Shown: piece after piece, positions 1 to 10,818 of the stretch | Layout of the letters: each line of letters starts with the position of its first letter | Numbering within the stretch: position 1 is the first letter of the stretch | NCBI GenBank assembly: GCA_029379385.1 | Contig: CM055618.1 | Location: forward strand, 5,280,134-5,344,133 | Source: Quillaja saponaria | Lineage: Eukaryota > Streptophyta > Magnoliopsida > Fabales > Quillajaceae | DNA: 64,000 nucleotides | Reading direction: 5' to 3' | The notes under the pieces: generated by a model | The model's input: the letters and a program-made list of their open reading frames with translations, nothing else | The model's database searches: none | Told to the model about the DNA's origin: nothing | Position numbers and translations under genes: made by a program

Positions 1-250
1 TTTGGTGGATCGTATAAGGGTGATAGGAATAGTATAAGACTATTCAGTTGGCTCTTATACAGTATTTAGCATCAACAAGATAGTATAGACTTATACTGTT
101 AACTCCCTCTTATACTATGTCTGGTAGTATAAATCTACACAGTGAGGAGGGGAAGGATAAGACAATAGTTTAACAATTGTAAAACTGTACAGCCTAATAT
201 GTTGTATAATTATATACTATACATTCCTATACGATCCGTCAAACGAGCCC
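1..250. mobile_element. Tourist-like MITE, left tip cut by window edge
   Basis: The first bases (TTTGGTGGATCGTATAAGG) pair with the right end, whose reverse complement begins GGGCTCGTTTGACGGATC. This is a terminal inverted repeat, with about 7 bases of the left tip missing outside the window. The interior carries repeats of TATAC/GTATA. A related copy at 31105-31221 is preceded by TAA, as in PIF/Harbinger (Tourist) MITEs. There is no coding capacity. Confidence 0.6.
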
Positions 251-251
251 T

Positions 252-409
252 ATGTGTTTTATTAAATACGTCTTTGCTTATAATTTGGTTTTGTCAAGGT
301 ATACATTCGAGATCGCACACTTGAAGCCAAAGAATAAAGTTTACAGTCATGTTAGGCTTTGCATTGTTGAGTTTTGTTTTGTATGATAGTTGAATATTGT
401 TTATAATAT
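252..409 (+). repeat. Left fragment of an older host LTR
   Basis: Positions 298-409 resemble the interior of LTRs further right, for example 59060-59190: a GATCGCA..ACTTGAAGCCA box and then ACAGTCATGTTAGGCTTTG. The sequence breaks off at 409, where the large element starts, and resumes at 17772. Positions 252-297 instead resemble 17908-17950, a part of the LTR that should lie further downstream, so this fragment is itself rearranged. Confidence 0.55.
405..409. repeat. Target site duplication aatat (left)
   Basis: aatat here matches aatat at 17767-17771, directly after the terminal GTGTGACA of the 3' LTR. An exact 5-bp duplication is what an LTR-retrotransposon integrase leaves, and it defines the outer limits of the element. 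Confidence 0.75.
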
Positions 410-911
410 TATAATAACCCGATAATTAAACGTACATTTTAGAATTTTGTATGTAAATTGTTGTGACTAGGTAGATAAAGTGTTGTACAAAGTAAAATTT
501 ACGCAAATAAATATTTGTATAAATGTATAGATATATTTTAAACCATATCTTTTAATACCTGATGGGTTAACATAAATCTTGAAATTTACTTGTAAAATTT
601 TTATTGATGTGTGTAGTAAGGGTATAGAGTGTATATATATATAAAAATCAAGGAATTAATTCTACACACCATTTAATTAGAGAATTAACTTTAATTTTTA
701 ACCATATCTTTTCCCATTTTGTCTTTTTCTTTGATTGACTTTCCAATTTATTTAATCCATCGTCTTTTTTTTATTTACTCTGTTTCTTGAGTCTTCTAGC
801 ATTTCCTCTATTATATTGTCCTGGCGTTTCTTAGCTGGCTGTGAGTTAAATTTCCTTTTATTGTTCAATCTTGTTCCTTCCTTTCTTTTAATCGTGTGTT
901 ATAACCCTCAT

Positions 912-935
912 AACTCGATTATGAAAAATCGAGTT
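912..935. repeat. 8-bp stem hairpin near LTR start
   Basis: AACTCGAT (912-919) and ATCGAGTT (928-935) form a perfect 8-bp stem with an 8-base loop. The same stem occurs in the 3' LTR at 14871-14894. A shorter form (AACTCG..CGAGTT) follows the start of the solo LTR at 31653. It lies beside a TGTTATAAC string that resembles an LTR start. Confidence 0.6.
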
Positions 936-1689
936 TTAAGACACCATACCTAAATTTATATTATAAAATGAACAAATTAAGTAAATAATACTATGACCAG
1001 ATAAATTCAAGTGAGTGAGTAACTAATGTATAGATATAAATATATCAAGATTTAATCTCCACCACAAATAGATTAAATAAGTAAATAATACAATCAACAC
1101 ATACGTGTATAAATGTATATATATATATATATATAATTAATATTCACCATAATTTATAAATTGAGTTGAACCAAGACTTTGTTTTTCTTTATTATTATTA
1201 TTAAAAAAAAATTGTTTTGTTTAAATTTGTTAGGTGTGAAACATAGTGTAGCAAAGAAAAATTAAGTTGAATAAGTAAATACATAGGTGTATGAGTACAA
1301 TTATTGGTGATATCACAAACTTAAACGTGGATGACTAAAATATTTGTGAGAATAAAACAAATTAGAAAGCAATGATAATATATATATATATATATATTGT
1401 ATAATTAGAATAAAATTCACACCACAAATTTAATCAAAGGGTACTTTGACCTTATCATTTACTATCACTTTAATTTTTTTATTCTATTTTTCTATTCACC
1501 TCACATTTGGGTCGGTGTATCCTTCCTTGCCCTAGTCTTCTCTGTTTTCTTCTTTGTTGATTGAACGAGTTTTCTTCCTTTGCCCCTCTCTATTTTCTTC
1601 TTTGTTGAGTGAATGTTTCCTTTGGCTGGTTGTGTGTGTACTGCTTTTCTTTGTTTGTCTGGTTAATCCTTCAAGCCTAAGACTCTTTT

Positions 1690-4600
1690 GTCGATTTCTC
1701 CTTTTTTTTCCACTGATATGCATTATCATCCCATCTATAATACTATGGAAACTCAGAATATAAGTATTGTCTTGCTTTTGGATCCTCACGATTCATTCTA
1801 AAGAATTCTGTAAGTGTTGTTCTCGAGTTTCGTTCATCCGCAAGTACATATGAAATTCTATGCCCTGTAATGTAGCGTATTCTTTGTATGTTAGGACGAT
1901 GAACAACAAGCCTTTCCATAGATGGATACATTTTACTCATTGGAAACTTATAAATTCTCCATAATGCCTCTGTTGGACTAAGATATCTCACATCCAACCA
2001 TTGTTCAATTTCATTAACATATGATTCTGAACGCGCTTCAATAGAAACACGATCTGGGCCTTTGTGGATATATTTGTACAAATATTTTACACTCTTCACA
2101 CTGCTACAAATCTCGACATTGATATGACAATCATATTTTAGAAGTAGCCAAGGATTATATGGAACCACCAACTACTATCAACGATTACATTTCTGCGATG
2201 ATCAAGTGGAATAGGTCCAAGATCTTGCCTTTGATAAATTGGGTAAGAATCATTTCCCTGCAATGTTACTTGAGCAAATGGTTTTGGATAGTTTCTTTTG
2301 CAATGTCCATTCTTCATATGGAGACATCGTGTATTTTGTAGGCCACATGGACCATGTATCATTGATTTCAATATAATTCAAGTTGCTCAAACTGATTTGG
2401 TATTTCTGCTTTTACAACTCTGTTATAATGATTTGGAGTATTCAACTTATCATATTCTCCATGAATTACCAACATGTGTGCATGAGGAAGTCCTCTCTTT
2501 TGAAACTCAATCACATATGCATAAACAATGACTTCTCCTAATACTCCTTTGGTTACTATATCATTTTTAAAATCGTTAAATTTTGAGTGAAAAAATTTTG
2601 TAAGCAAGTCTGGTCAATCTTAAGCCACTTGGCCAGTGAGAAGTAAACTTTGTATTTCTTCTCATGTTCGGTTGCATGTCATAGTGAGAAATAGATCTAG
2701 CTTTCCAAAATGTTAAACTAAAGTCATTGCATCTAAATATCTTTGATGCATGTCACGTGGACTTCCAACAAAAGAAGAAGGCAATATTGTTTTATGGTTA
2801 ATTTACTATATAAAAAAAGTATGGTAGATATGTAAAGGATCAATATTCAAACCTGCATTGTCTATCCTAGCACCTAATGCATCATGAAGTACTTGTCGTA
2901 TTTCTTTACGAATATTACTTTGATTTGAGCGCAACCATCTTAGTTTTTGTTTCTCAATCTTGACATAATTATCAACCACATATTGTTGGAGCAATCGTCC
3001 TCATCGAAGAAGAATTGACTCATTGTCATCTTACATCTAACAGTAAATATAATATTAATCAATCACAATTTAATCAAATTAAATTTGTAACTATCCAATG
3101 GTAGTTTTGATTAAGGTACCTGTAACATGTATGAATAATAGTCACAACATGTAATCTTGGTACTATTAATATTTCGAGTATTTTCATCCCATCCATAAAT
3201 TCCACATGGTAACAACAATGGATATTGGAGTGGATCATAATAACCTGCTAACTCTAAGACATTCATGAGTCTACCAGTTTTTGTTTGAACAATAATATCT
3301 CTTCTATGTAGTTGACCTGCTTCCTCAACTCCAACAATAATTGCTGCAACTTCAGATGATGTTGGCAAGTTATATTGAGGTTGATTTTGAGGCCGTTCTC
3401 TAATAATTAGCTGACAATCATGTATATCATTCCATTGAGCCAATTAACGAAATACATGTACAAAAGGGTTATACATATCCGAAACTTGCTTGATTTTATG
3501 CACCAAGTTAGCATCTATTGTATTATTCTCATCCATTCGATTTTCTATCTCATGATCAGTGTCATAAATGTATAATTGTAGAAATCAAGGTCTTTGTCCT
3601 TCAATTGGTAACAATCCACCAATCCTATGATATATTGCACCTTGTGCATGAAATGTATACATGCCATTTCTTGATGATGCTAAATTTTCATCCAAGTGAA
3701 CTCCCATTGATGTGAATGACATAGCATGATTGTAGTTGTGAATGTTGTGTCCAAAATGTATACCCTCTGCACTTTGATCTTTGTAAATGTTTAACAACTC
3801 TAAGGGATAAGGGATTGTTGGTAATAAAATTCGTCCATTGGAACAACACATATTTGATGATTCATGATGTAGAAGGCATGCACCACAATGTATACATGTT
3901 CTTGGAGGTGGAAAAAGATGTCTCGTGAATCCCATACTCTCTTGGAAGTCTCTTGCACAGTTATGGAATCTTCTATTGCGTATTCTATTTTGGTTTGGAG
4001 ATAGACACCTTTGTACATGAACATTACTTGATGCATTCTCCGATTCTAAAAGTTAACAGAATATTAGTTTTTTTTATTATCTAAAAAGCTATATATATTG
4101 TATTTGAAATTATGTAGTTTAGCTAATGAGTATATTACCATGAGTGAATATATTATTAGATATGTTATTGTCATTATTTTGCTATCTAGATTCATATTGT
4201 TCATCTGAAACATTAAAAGAACAATGTCATAATCAAAATAAGTCATGTACTAATATACTCACATCACTGATATATTTATGTAAAAGAGTTTACATGTGTA
4301 TTAAAAAGTTACACATGAAATTGTAATCTATGTAAACATATATACATAGATTAGTAGTAATATTAATTAAAAGATATAAGTCTACTCACCATGTGCATGT
4401 TGTATTCTTATTGTACGGGCTATTCGTCTAACTTGATTGAGTCTTAATATCCCACTTGTTTCATTGACAATCAATGAATCAAATACATATGCTGTACCAC
4501 CAGATACATCAAGATTATTATTTACATAATTTCATTCAACATTACTTTGTCTCATAGACTGATAGTTTGAACGATGTCTAGAAAGTGCTACTTCCCTTTG

Positions 4601-4787
4601 CTCTATAGTAATTAATTGTTGTCTAGCCTTCTTTTCCCTTCTCCAAATTTGGTGTTGTTGATTTTGACTTTTGTCAACTGTATACTTTATCAATTTACAA
4701 AAATCTTTAGTTGTTTATTCTTTCTTATCTTATATTGTAACTAATTTTATAATTTATTAAATTCATAGACATACCAATTTCATCCAT
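1690..4787 (-). pseudogene. Helitron Rep (HUH endonuclease) part of RepHel, decayed
   Basis: RepHel nicks and joins single DNA strands to start rolling-circle transposition. Here only the N-terminal and Rep parts remain, read from high to low coordinates. The first exons are inferred from good splice signals: 4775-4787 (ATG, donor GTATGT), 4390-4677 (acceptor CAG, donor GTGAGT), and a third starting at 4045 after TTTTAG. A cysteine-rich segment (CIHCGACLL, about 3895) and FTSMGVHLDE (about 3705) are typical of plant Helitrons. The HUH motif appears as GLPHAHML (about 2480) and the two-tyrosine motif as KYLYKYIHKGPDR (about 2060). There are several in-frame stops, for example TAG after YSEFP near 1743, and at least one frameshift. 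The Pif1-type helicase that should follow is absent because the Helitron is truncated. Confidence 0.75.
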
Positions 4788-7700
4788 GAATATCGATTTG
4801 ACGTTTTTATTTTTTCACATTATTGGACCTTGAGATTAAATACGTAACAGTGGACACTGATAATAATATTGGTAACACGTAAAAAGTTAGTATTTAGATA
4901 TTTGAAAAATCATAGTCATTAAATTAGCAATAAAAATATACAAATTATACATATTAGCAATTAAAATTATTTGATAGTTGTCGTGACAATTATCTAACTA
5001 AGTTCACTTTTTTATTTGATATACATATTTTGACATATATGATTGAAGCATGAATCAACATGCATATAACAAAAAACAACAAAAATTGGTAAATAAAAGT
5101 TAAGTATACAAATTGGAATGTTACTCATAGCAAGATAAAGTTCTATTTACATTATTATTTGTAATATTACTATGTTATTACAGATAGTTAGGTACATATA
5201 TGTAAATTTTTAAAAATTGTCTTACCATAAAAAGTTTTACATTCACCTATGATACCTCAAGCAAGCGACTTTACTATGACAGTTGACATAAAATTTCAAA
5301 ATATTTGTTTTAACAATATATAATTAGCAAATATTAGTTTTAGTCATATATACAATTGCCAAAAAATAATTATTTTAAAGAAACCTAAATAGAGTATATG
5401 TGAAACAAAATAATTAAGAATTATAACACTAATGAATTCAAAGTAAAATACACCCTTCAAAATTAATAAATTCATAAACTTAAATTACTAAATCTTTTTT
5501 TTTTTTTTTGGGTGAAGTGAAAGAAATAGCATATATAAGTGAGACTCGTGGAATATAATGAACCTTACACTCAAGTGATCCACACACTCACCAAAATCTA
5601 AATGAATTGGTATAAAATGTAAAATATCATTGACAATATAATCACAAAAGAAAATTTAAGAAAGTCAAATGTAAGTTATACATACATAATGGATTAAAGT
5701 GTTTATAACTCCTAATTATTATTGACTAACCATCATAACATGTAAATTAGCATTATTATTTTTTTTCGAAAAGCCAAATAGTTTTTAACACAATTTTTAA
5801 AATAACAAATGTCCAACCACTAAAATATAAAAAATGTTTTTGTAAATCAAATGAGTCTAACTCATATTAGACATTAGAACAAATAAAAGTAATGCTTATC
5901 AGAGCCAGAATTTACCTGTAACACTAAAAACTAAATAATGTGAAGATACTTTTTATTTTAACAAAGACATAGAAAGTGCTAAATCTGTAAGAAGCATGAT
6001 TATCCAAAAACTTGCAACATGAATTAACCCCTTTTGACAAATCAAAACCCACATCTTTAGAATCAAATAGGTATCAACCATATTAGAAAATTACAATTTT
6101 CTGAATTAAATATTCAAGAGGTTAACATTTCAAGAATATCAAAAAGTTTAAGACTTTTAAGCAAGTATTCATGATCAACAACGTATAAAGATATAGAAAT
6201 TAGAAATTTTAATGTAAAAAAAAAATTACAAACACAAAAAAAAGAGCCCACTTAAATTTGAAGAGAGATAGAAACCATTATCATATATGTATCATCAAGC
6301 AAATTAAAGTTTAGTCATATTCACAACAACTAATTTTTGTTTAAAGTTGTGTTTGACTAATATAAAGTACATAATAAAAATTACTGAAGAAGAGAATAGA
6401 CTTTTGCAAATCAATAAGATAAACTCAAAAATAAAATTCAATGAAGTTTCAAATCTACATCAAACAAAAAAAAATTATCACAATGGGGAGGATATTAAAA
6501 TTCCCAAGGTTCCAATCTACATAAAATAATGTTATAATAGTGGAGTATTGCACTTGATGTAGGTTATGTCCTATATATACATGCATATAAAGGGACTCAC
6601 GATGCATTTAAATCCTATATTTGATAACAAAAATATGCTATATAACATAAATGGCAAATGATGTAAAATAAATATTACTGAAGAAGAGAATAGACCTTTG
6701 CAAATCAATAAGATAAACTCAAAAATAAAATTCAATGAAGTTTCAAATCTACATCAAACAAAAATAAATTATCACAATGGGGAGGATATTAAAATTCCCA
6801 AGGTTCCAATCTACATAAGATAATGTTAAAATAGTAGAGTATTGCACTCGGTGTAGGTTGTGTCCTACATATACATGCATATAAAGGGCCTCTTAATCAC
6901 ACGACGGACTCAAATCCTTTATTTGGTAACAAAAATAGGATATATAACATAAATGGTAAAGGATGTAAAATAAAATATAACCAGATCATTTTTATAGGAA
7001 GTAATTAGTTTTTGAATTTTTAAGAAATGCTTCATATTTAATTTTAGTTATCTTAAAAAATTACAATAAGTAGAAAATGTGTTTTTTTTTTAATAAAAAT
7101 AATAGTTACAAAATGACAATAATTAGAAAATTAGAATAAGTATCCTTTTCCATTCAAATAGTTACTTAAAATTTAATTTTTCATATACGTACATAAGTTA
7201 CTCACCTTTTCTATGTTTGAAAGGTAAAGAATTCTTCATCTTTTTCTTCTTTATATGTATATTTGATAATCATTTAATTATTTTTATATGTATATCATTT
7301 AATTATTTTTGTGATAATTACAATAACAATAATCATTTATTTTATTTTAACAAACTTTAAAAAGTAAACCTTCACCAACAAATAAAAAATCATTACAAAT
7401 TTAACATTTCACTACCAATAATAAAATCAAAACATGAAATTTTATTTACAACATAATTTTTTTAAGAATTCAATTACACATGATAGATGCTTTTCTAACG
7501 TAATGGCTTAAGGATCTCGGTGAAGGTTTTGTTCTACATATACATGCATATAAAAGGCTTATCAGTCACACTATGCACAAAAATTGAAAACGATGTAAAA
7601 TAAAACTTAACCATATTATTTTTATAAGAAGTAATTTGTTTTGAATTGAAAAGGATACTTTATCTTTAATTTTAGTTATTTTATAAAATTTTCTATATAT

Positions 7701-9780
7701 ATATATATATAAAAGCATCATTTTCCACTATATGATTGATACACTTATAGATTTGTAGGCACATGCATACTTATAGGGGGAATTACTCAACATGATTTGC
7801 AAACCAAAAATAATTCGTTAGAAAATACCAGTGCTTTGTTTGATTGAGAGTAAGAAAGATGCATAAATTAAATAAAAATACAAATAAAATCATAAATTCA
7901 TACAAATCCATGCTTCATTAATTATTCACAATCATATGACAATTTCATAACTATTTGGCTTACTAAATATGAACAAAAAGTATAATAATAATAATAATAA
8001 TATCCAAATTGAAATCAAAAATAGCAAATAGCCTAGTGTTGCAAGTTGGAATTGCTATACCCATCCAGAAAATTTTCAGACAATTTAGTCTTCCAACAAA
8101 CTCCACCAGTGGAAAACAAAATGATATATAGATAACAGTCATGCAAATCAAATTCCAATCTGATTTTGAGTTTTAGAAAATATTCAACGTGTTCAAAAGT
8201 TCTATAAAACAACTTCACCTAGACGATGTAGTAAAACAACTTCTCTGTTTTAATCCTTCTTGCTCAAACCAGTTCACGCAATAAAATAAGTATAAATGAT
8301 TAGCACACTTAAATATGAAAAGATCGATTTTTAAGACTACAGGATAATGATAGAACCAAGATGACAATGATGCTACTTGAATTATTAGATATAATAAGAT
8401 TAACTTCAAAGTTTATATGTACATAAATATAGTGAAAAAGTAAAAGCAAATTATGATGGAAGGTAGAGATTAAGTTATAATACATCAAAGAGACAAAAAT
8501 TAACTTAATCTTCTCTTTTAAAGTCATAATACATCAAAGACATAATTAAATCAAGGACAAAAATTATAACTTAATCTTCAAACAATTGTAAATCATGTAG
8601 TCAACATGTTTTTCATGTCTATTATTCTAAAAATATTAATTAGAAAGCATCATTATTCACGAAGTAGGAAAACCAACCTTTCTGATGAGATCAATATCTT
8701 AAAAGTACCAAATTATAGCTCCCTTCTTCTAGAAAGCATCAGAAAGTTATGTTTCACTACTTCAACCATAATACATCAAAAAAGGCAAAAATTAACCTAA
8801 TCTTCTTTTTTGATCTTTTACATTATATCCACACACTGTGTTTACTGCACAAAGATAGGTTTTCTAGTTTTAAAGCAAAAACATGAATGTTGTGGCATAT
8901 GTAACACTATTAGATATATGAAAAGAGTGGATTTTAATTTCTAATATGTTCTGTACTGTTAGAGATGTTGAAGTTAATTTCCTAGTTATGATACTCCACT
9001 CTAAATTAGTTGATTTCTCCAAGTCTATAGCCTTGATATAATTGAAAAAAAACTGCTATTTCTTTAGTTGAATTCTATATTAACAATTGTTCACCAAAAT
9101 GAATTAGCAGTTAGGCTGAAACAAAGAGGTACAATTAGATGAAGAAAATCTTACCAAAAAAAAAACCATAAAAACCATTGTTCCAGAATTAAACCTCTGA
9201 TTCTTAGAAATTTAACAATAAATTTCCTCTAACAACATGATTTTTGTGTTTCATAATCGGAACTCCTTTTTGCAGAACATCAAAACTGGATAGGAGAAAA
9301 GATATAAAGATTCCATGGTAGTTATCTTTTCTCATATCTCACTTATATATGCTATTTCTTTCTCATAAATGTATTTATCCCATGGAAGTTTTAAAACCCC
9401 AAGTTACCTATGGTAATTTGCCCGTACTGTACCCAAGCAGGTTGAAGGACATGAAAAAAAGAAAGAAAAAATTTACCTGTATTTTTCAATACTTGCCCAG
9501 CCATATAAACCTTCAATTACATTCTGAAGCTGCTTGATAGGAAAGATTCGGAGAAGATGTTTGATAGCTGGAATTTAGAGAAGGGGTAGATAACTGTTTT
9601 TGCAAAAAGAAGACGTGCGTAGAGTTCTAAGGAGAGTGATTTTATTTACTTTTTTAAAAATTCTTTTGCTATAATTACTAATATCTCCCTATATGCAAAA
9701 CTGAAAATAATTTTATAAATAGGATACGTAAGGGAATTTACTATTTGAAACTATACAGTTAAAAGACAGGACACCATAAG
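4788..9780. other. Non-coding 5' body of the Helitron
   Basis: This stretch lies upstream of the Rep gene inside the Helitron. It is AT-rich, with short low-complexity runs such as the TAA-type repeat near 7983-8000. I see no coding region with family similarity and no clear captured gene exon. Short open frames at 6347-6529, 8606-8800 and 9349-9537 have low-complexity or AT-driven composition. Confidence 0.5.
6365..6980. repeat. Two tandem copies of a ~294-bp unit
   Basis: ACTGAAGAAGAGAATAGAC begins at about 6383 and again at about 6677, a period of 294 bp. The copies are nearly identical over the first ~180 bp, including CACAATGGGGAGGATATT and TACATGCATATAAAGGG. A third, diverged partial copy lies near 7500-7665 (ACATATACATGCATATAAAAGG, then TTTTTATAAGAAGTAATT). 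The array lies in the non-coding part of the Helitron. Confidence 0.75.
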
Positions 9781-9808
9781 AGTGTTTTGGCTTTTATAAT
9801 AGTAGAGA
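9781..9808 (-). other. Helitron 5' terminus
   Basis: The minus strand reads TCTCTACTATTATAAAAGCC starting at 9808, preceded by host A (complement of t9809). Plant Helitrons begin TC followed by CTACTATTAT and an A-rich run, and insert between A and T. The 25040-25160 region, inverted, carries an uninterrupted version of the host site (ATTTAAATAAATATGCAAG), which supports the junction. Confidence 0.7.
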
Positions 9809-10075
9809 TTTAAATAAATGTGCAAGTACAGTGCGTTAGTAAATTGGTTAAATCATACTTGTGTAAAATTGTTTGTAGTTGATAAGGGCCAACAAATTAA
9901 AAATTTTTTTTTGAAAAATGATTTTATTTCCAGAACGAAGATCCAGGTGCACCTAGGATATATTGAATTGAAATTGTGAAATATTATGATTCTGACAACT
10001 ATTTTTTCTTAAGAAAAAAGGTTTGAGTGCTTAGTCCCAGTGGGATAGATTATGTACGGAGATTAATTTGTTGTG

Positions 10076-10093
10076 CGGGCGCGTAAATGCCCG
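10076..10093. other. Conserved LTR hairpin, GGGC/GCCC type
   Basis: CGGGC and GCCCG form a 5-bp stem around an 8-base loop. The equivalent site at 57337-57354 has TGGGC/GCCCA, where the outer C-G pair is replaced by T-A. In the inverted LTR at 35252-35270 the stem is CGGGCA/TGCCCG with a different loop. Pairing is kept while bases change. The role is unknown. Confidence 0.5.
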
Positions 10094-10312
10094 GTAAGGG
10101 ATGATACTGTTATGCAAGGCTGAGTTACTCATTGGCCCTTTGTTTGCTTTGTATGCTGTGGTTGCTCTCATTACTTTGTAATTTTCTTATTCATCAAAGT
10201 TGTAAAGTTATGATGAGTATAAATGTGTTCCTGTATTTTGAATTAAAACATGAACATGGTCACATGATATTAATTGACTATATATGTTATATATTTGTAT
10301 TGGGTGATGCCA

Positions 10313-10360
10313 GTACCATTTGGGTACGATTTTCTACTCACGGGGTCTGTAGGACTCATT
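10313..10360. other. Double hairpin module in the 5' LTR
   Basis: GTACCA..GGGTAC (10313-10327) is followed by GGGGTC..GGACTC (about 10342-10356). The same order of two stems occurs in the other LTRs (17276, 29375, 34352, 54265, 57614). It lies just upstream of a T-run and AGTAACAG. This copy has one mismatch in the first stem. Confidence 0.5.
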
Positions 10361-10806
10361 TCTCTTGTAGATTTTTTTTTAGTAACAGGAGTTCAGTATA
10401 TGGTGTCACCGAGCTCATGACCTGCCGACAGAGCATGGCAAGATATTTTCTAAGATCTCAAGCTTGAAGTCAAGGATGAAATTTTGCAGTCACATGAGTG
10501 TCAAATTTTGTATGATGTAATAGTCTATTTATTTGTCTTTATGTTGTTGTGTGAAATTGGGACACGTGGTTGTATTTGAGGCATGTTCCATATCACAAGG
10601 AACCTTTGCCGAAATTTGAAATAAATTGTTATTTATTTCAGAAGACAAAATTTTACAGCGAACTTTTATTTGTTTACTAAAATTTATTTTAAAATCTATA
10701 ATTAGGTCAAGAATCATGTTTGTTATTTTGTTTTAAAGTAAAGGTTACGGAAGGTTGGTTATCTAATTCTCCGGCCAGTCATGCCTACGTGAAAGGTATG
10801 ACAAGT

Positions 10807-10818
10807 TGGTATCAGATC
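10807..10818 (+). other. Primer binding site (tRNA-iMet type)
   Basis: TGGTATCAGATC lies 3 bases after the LTR end. It differs by one base from TGGTATCAGAGC, the complement of the plant initiator tRNA-Met 3' end used by many plant LTR retrotransposons. Confidence 0.75.

Larger units (their letters stand above)
1690..9808 (-). mobile_element. Helitron, minus strand, 3' end deleted
   Basis: On the minus strand the right edge reads A|TCTCTACTATTATAAAAGCC, the typical plant Helitron 5' terminus inserted after a host A. The flanking LTR sequence resumes at 9809. The left edge at about 1690 breaks off inside the Rep/helicase gene. There is no CTRR end, no 3' hairpin and no helicase domain. About 5 kb upstream of the gene is non-coding and AT-rich. 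The element cannot be autonomous. Confidence 0.7.
410..10803 (+). repeat. 5' LTR of the LARD-like element, split by a Helitron
   Basis: 410-1689 aligns with 14374-15612 and 9809-10803 aligns with about 16800-17766 of the 3' LTR. The inserted DNA between is the Helitron. About 1.1-1.2 kb of LTR present in the 3' copy (15613 to about 16800) is missing here, lost together with the 3' end of the Helitron. The end CCGGCCAGTCATGCC..GGTATGACA matches the family LTR end (GGTGTGACA) with one change. Confidence 0.7.
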
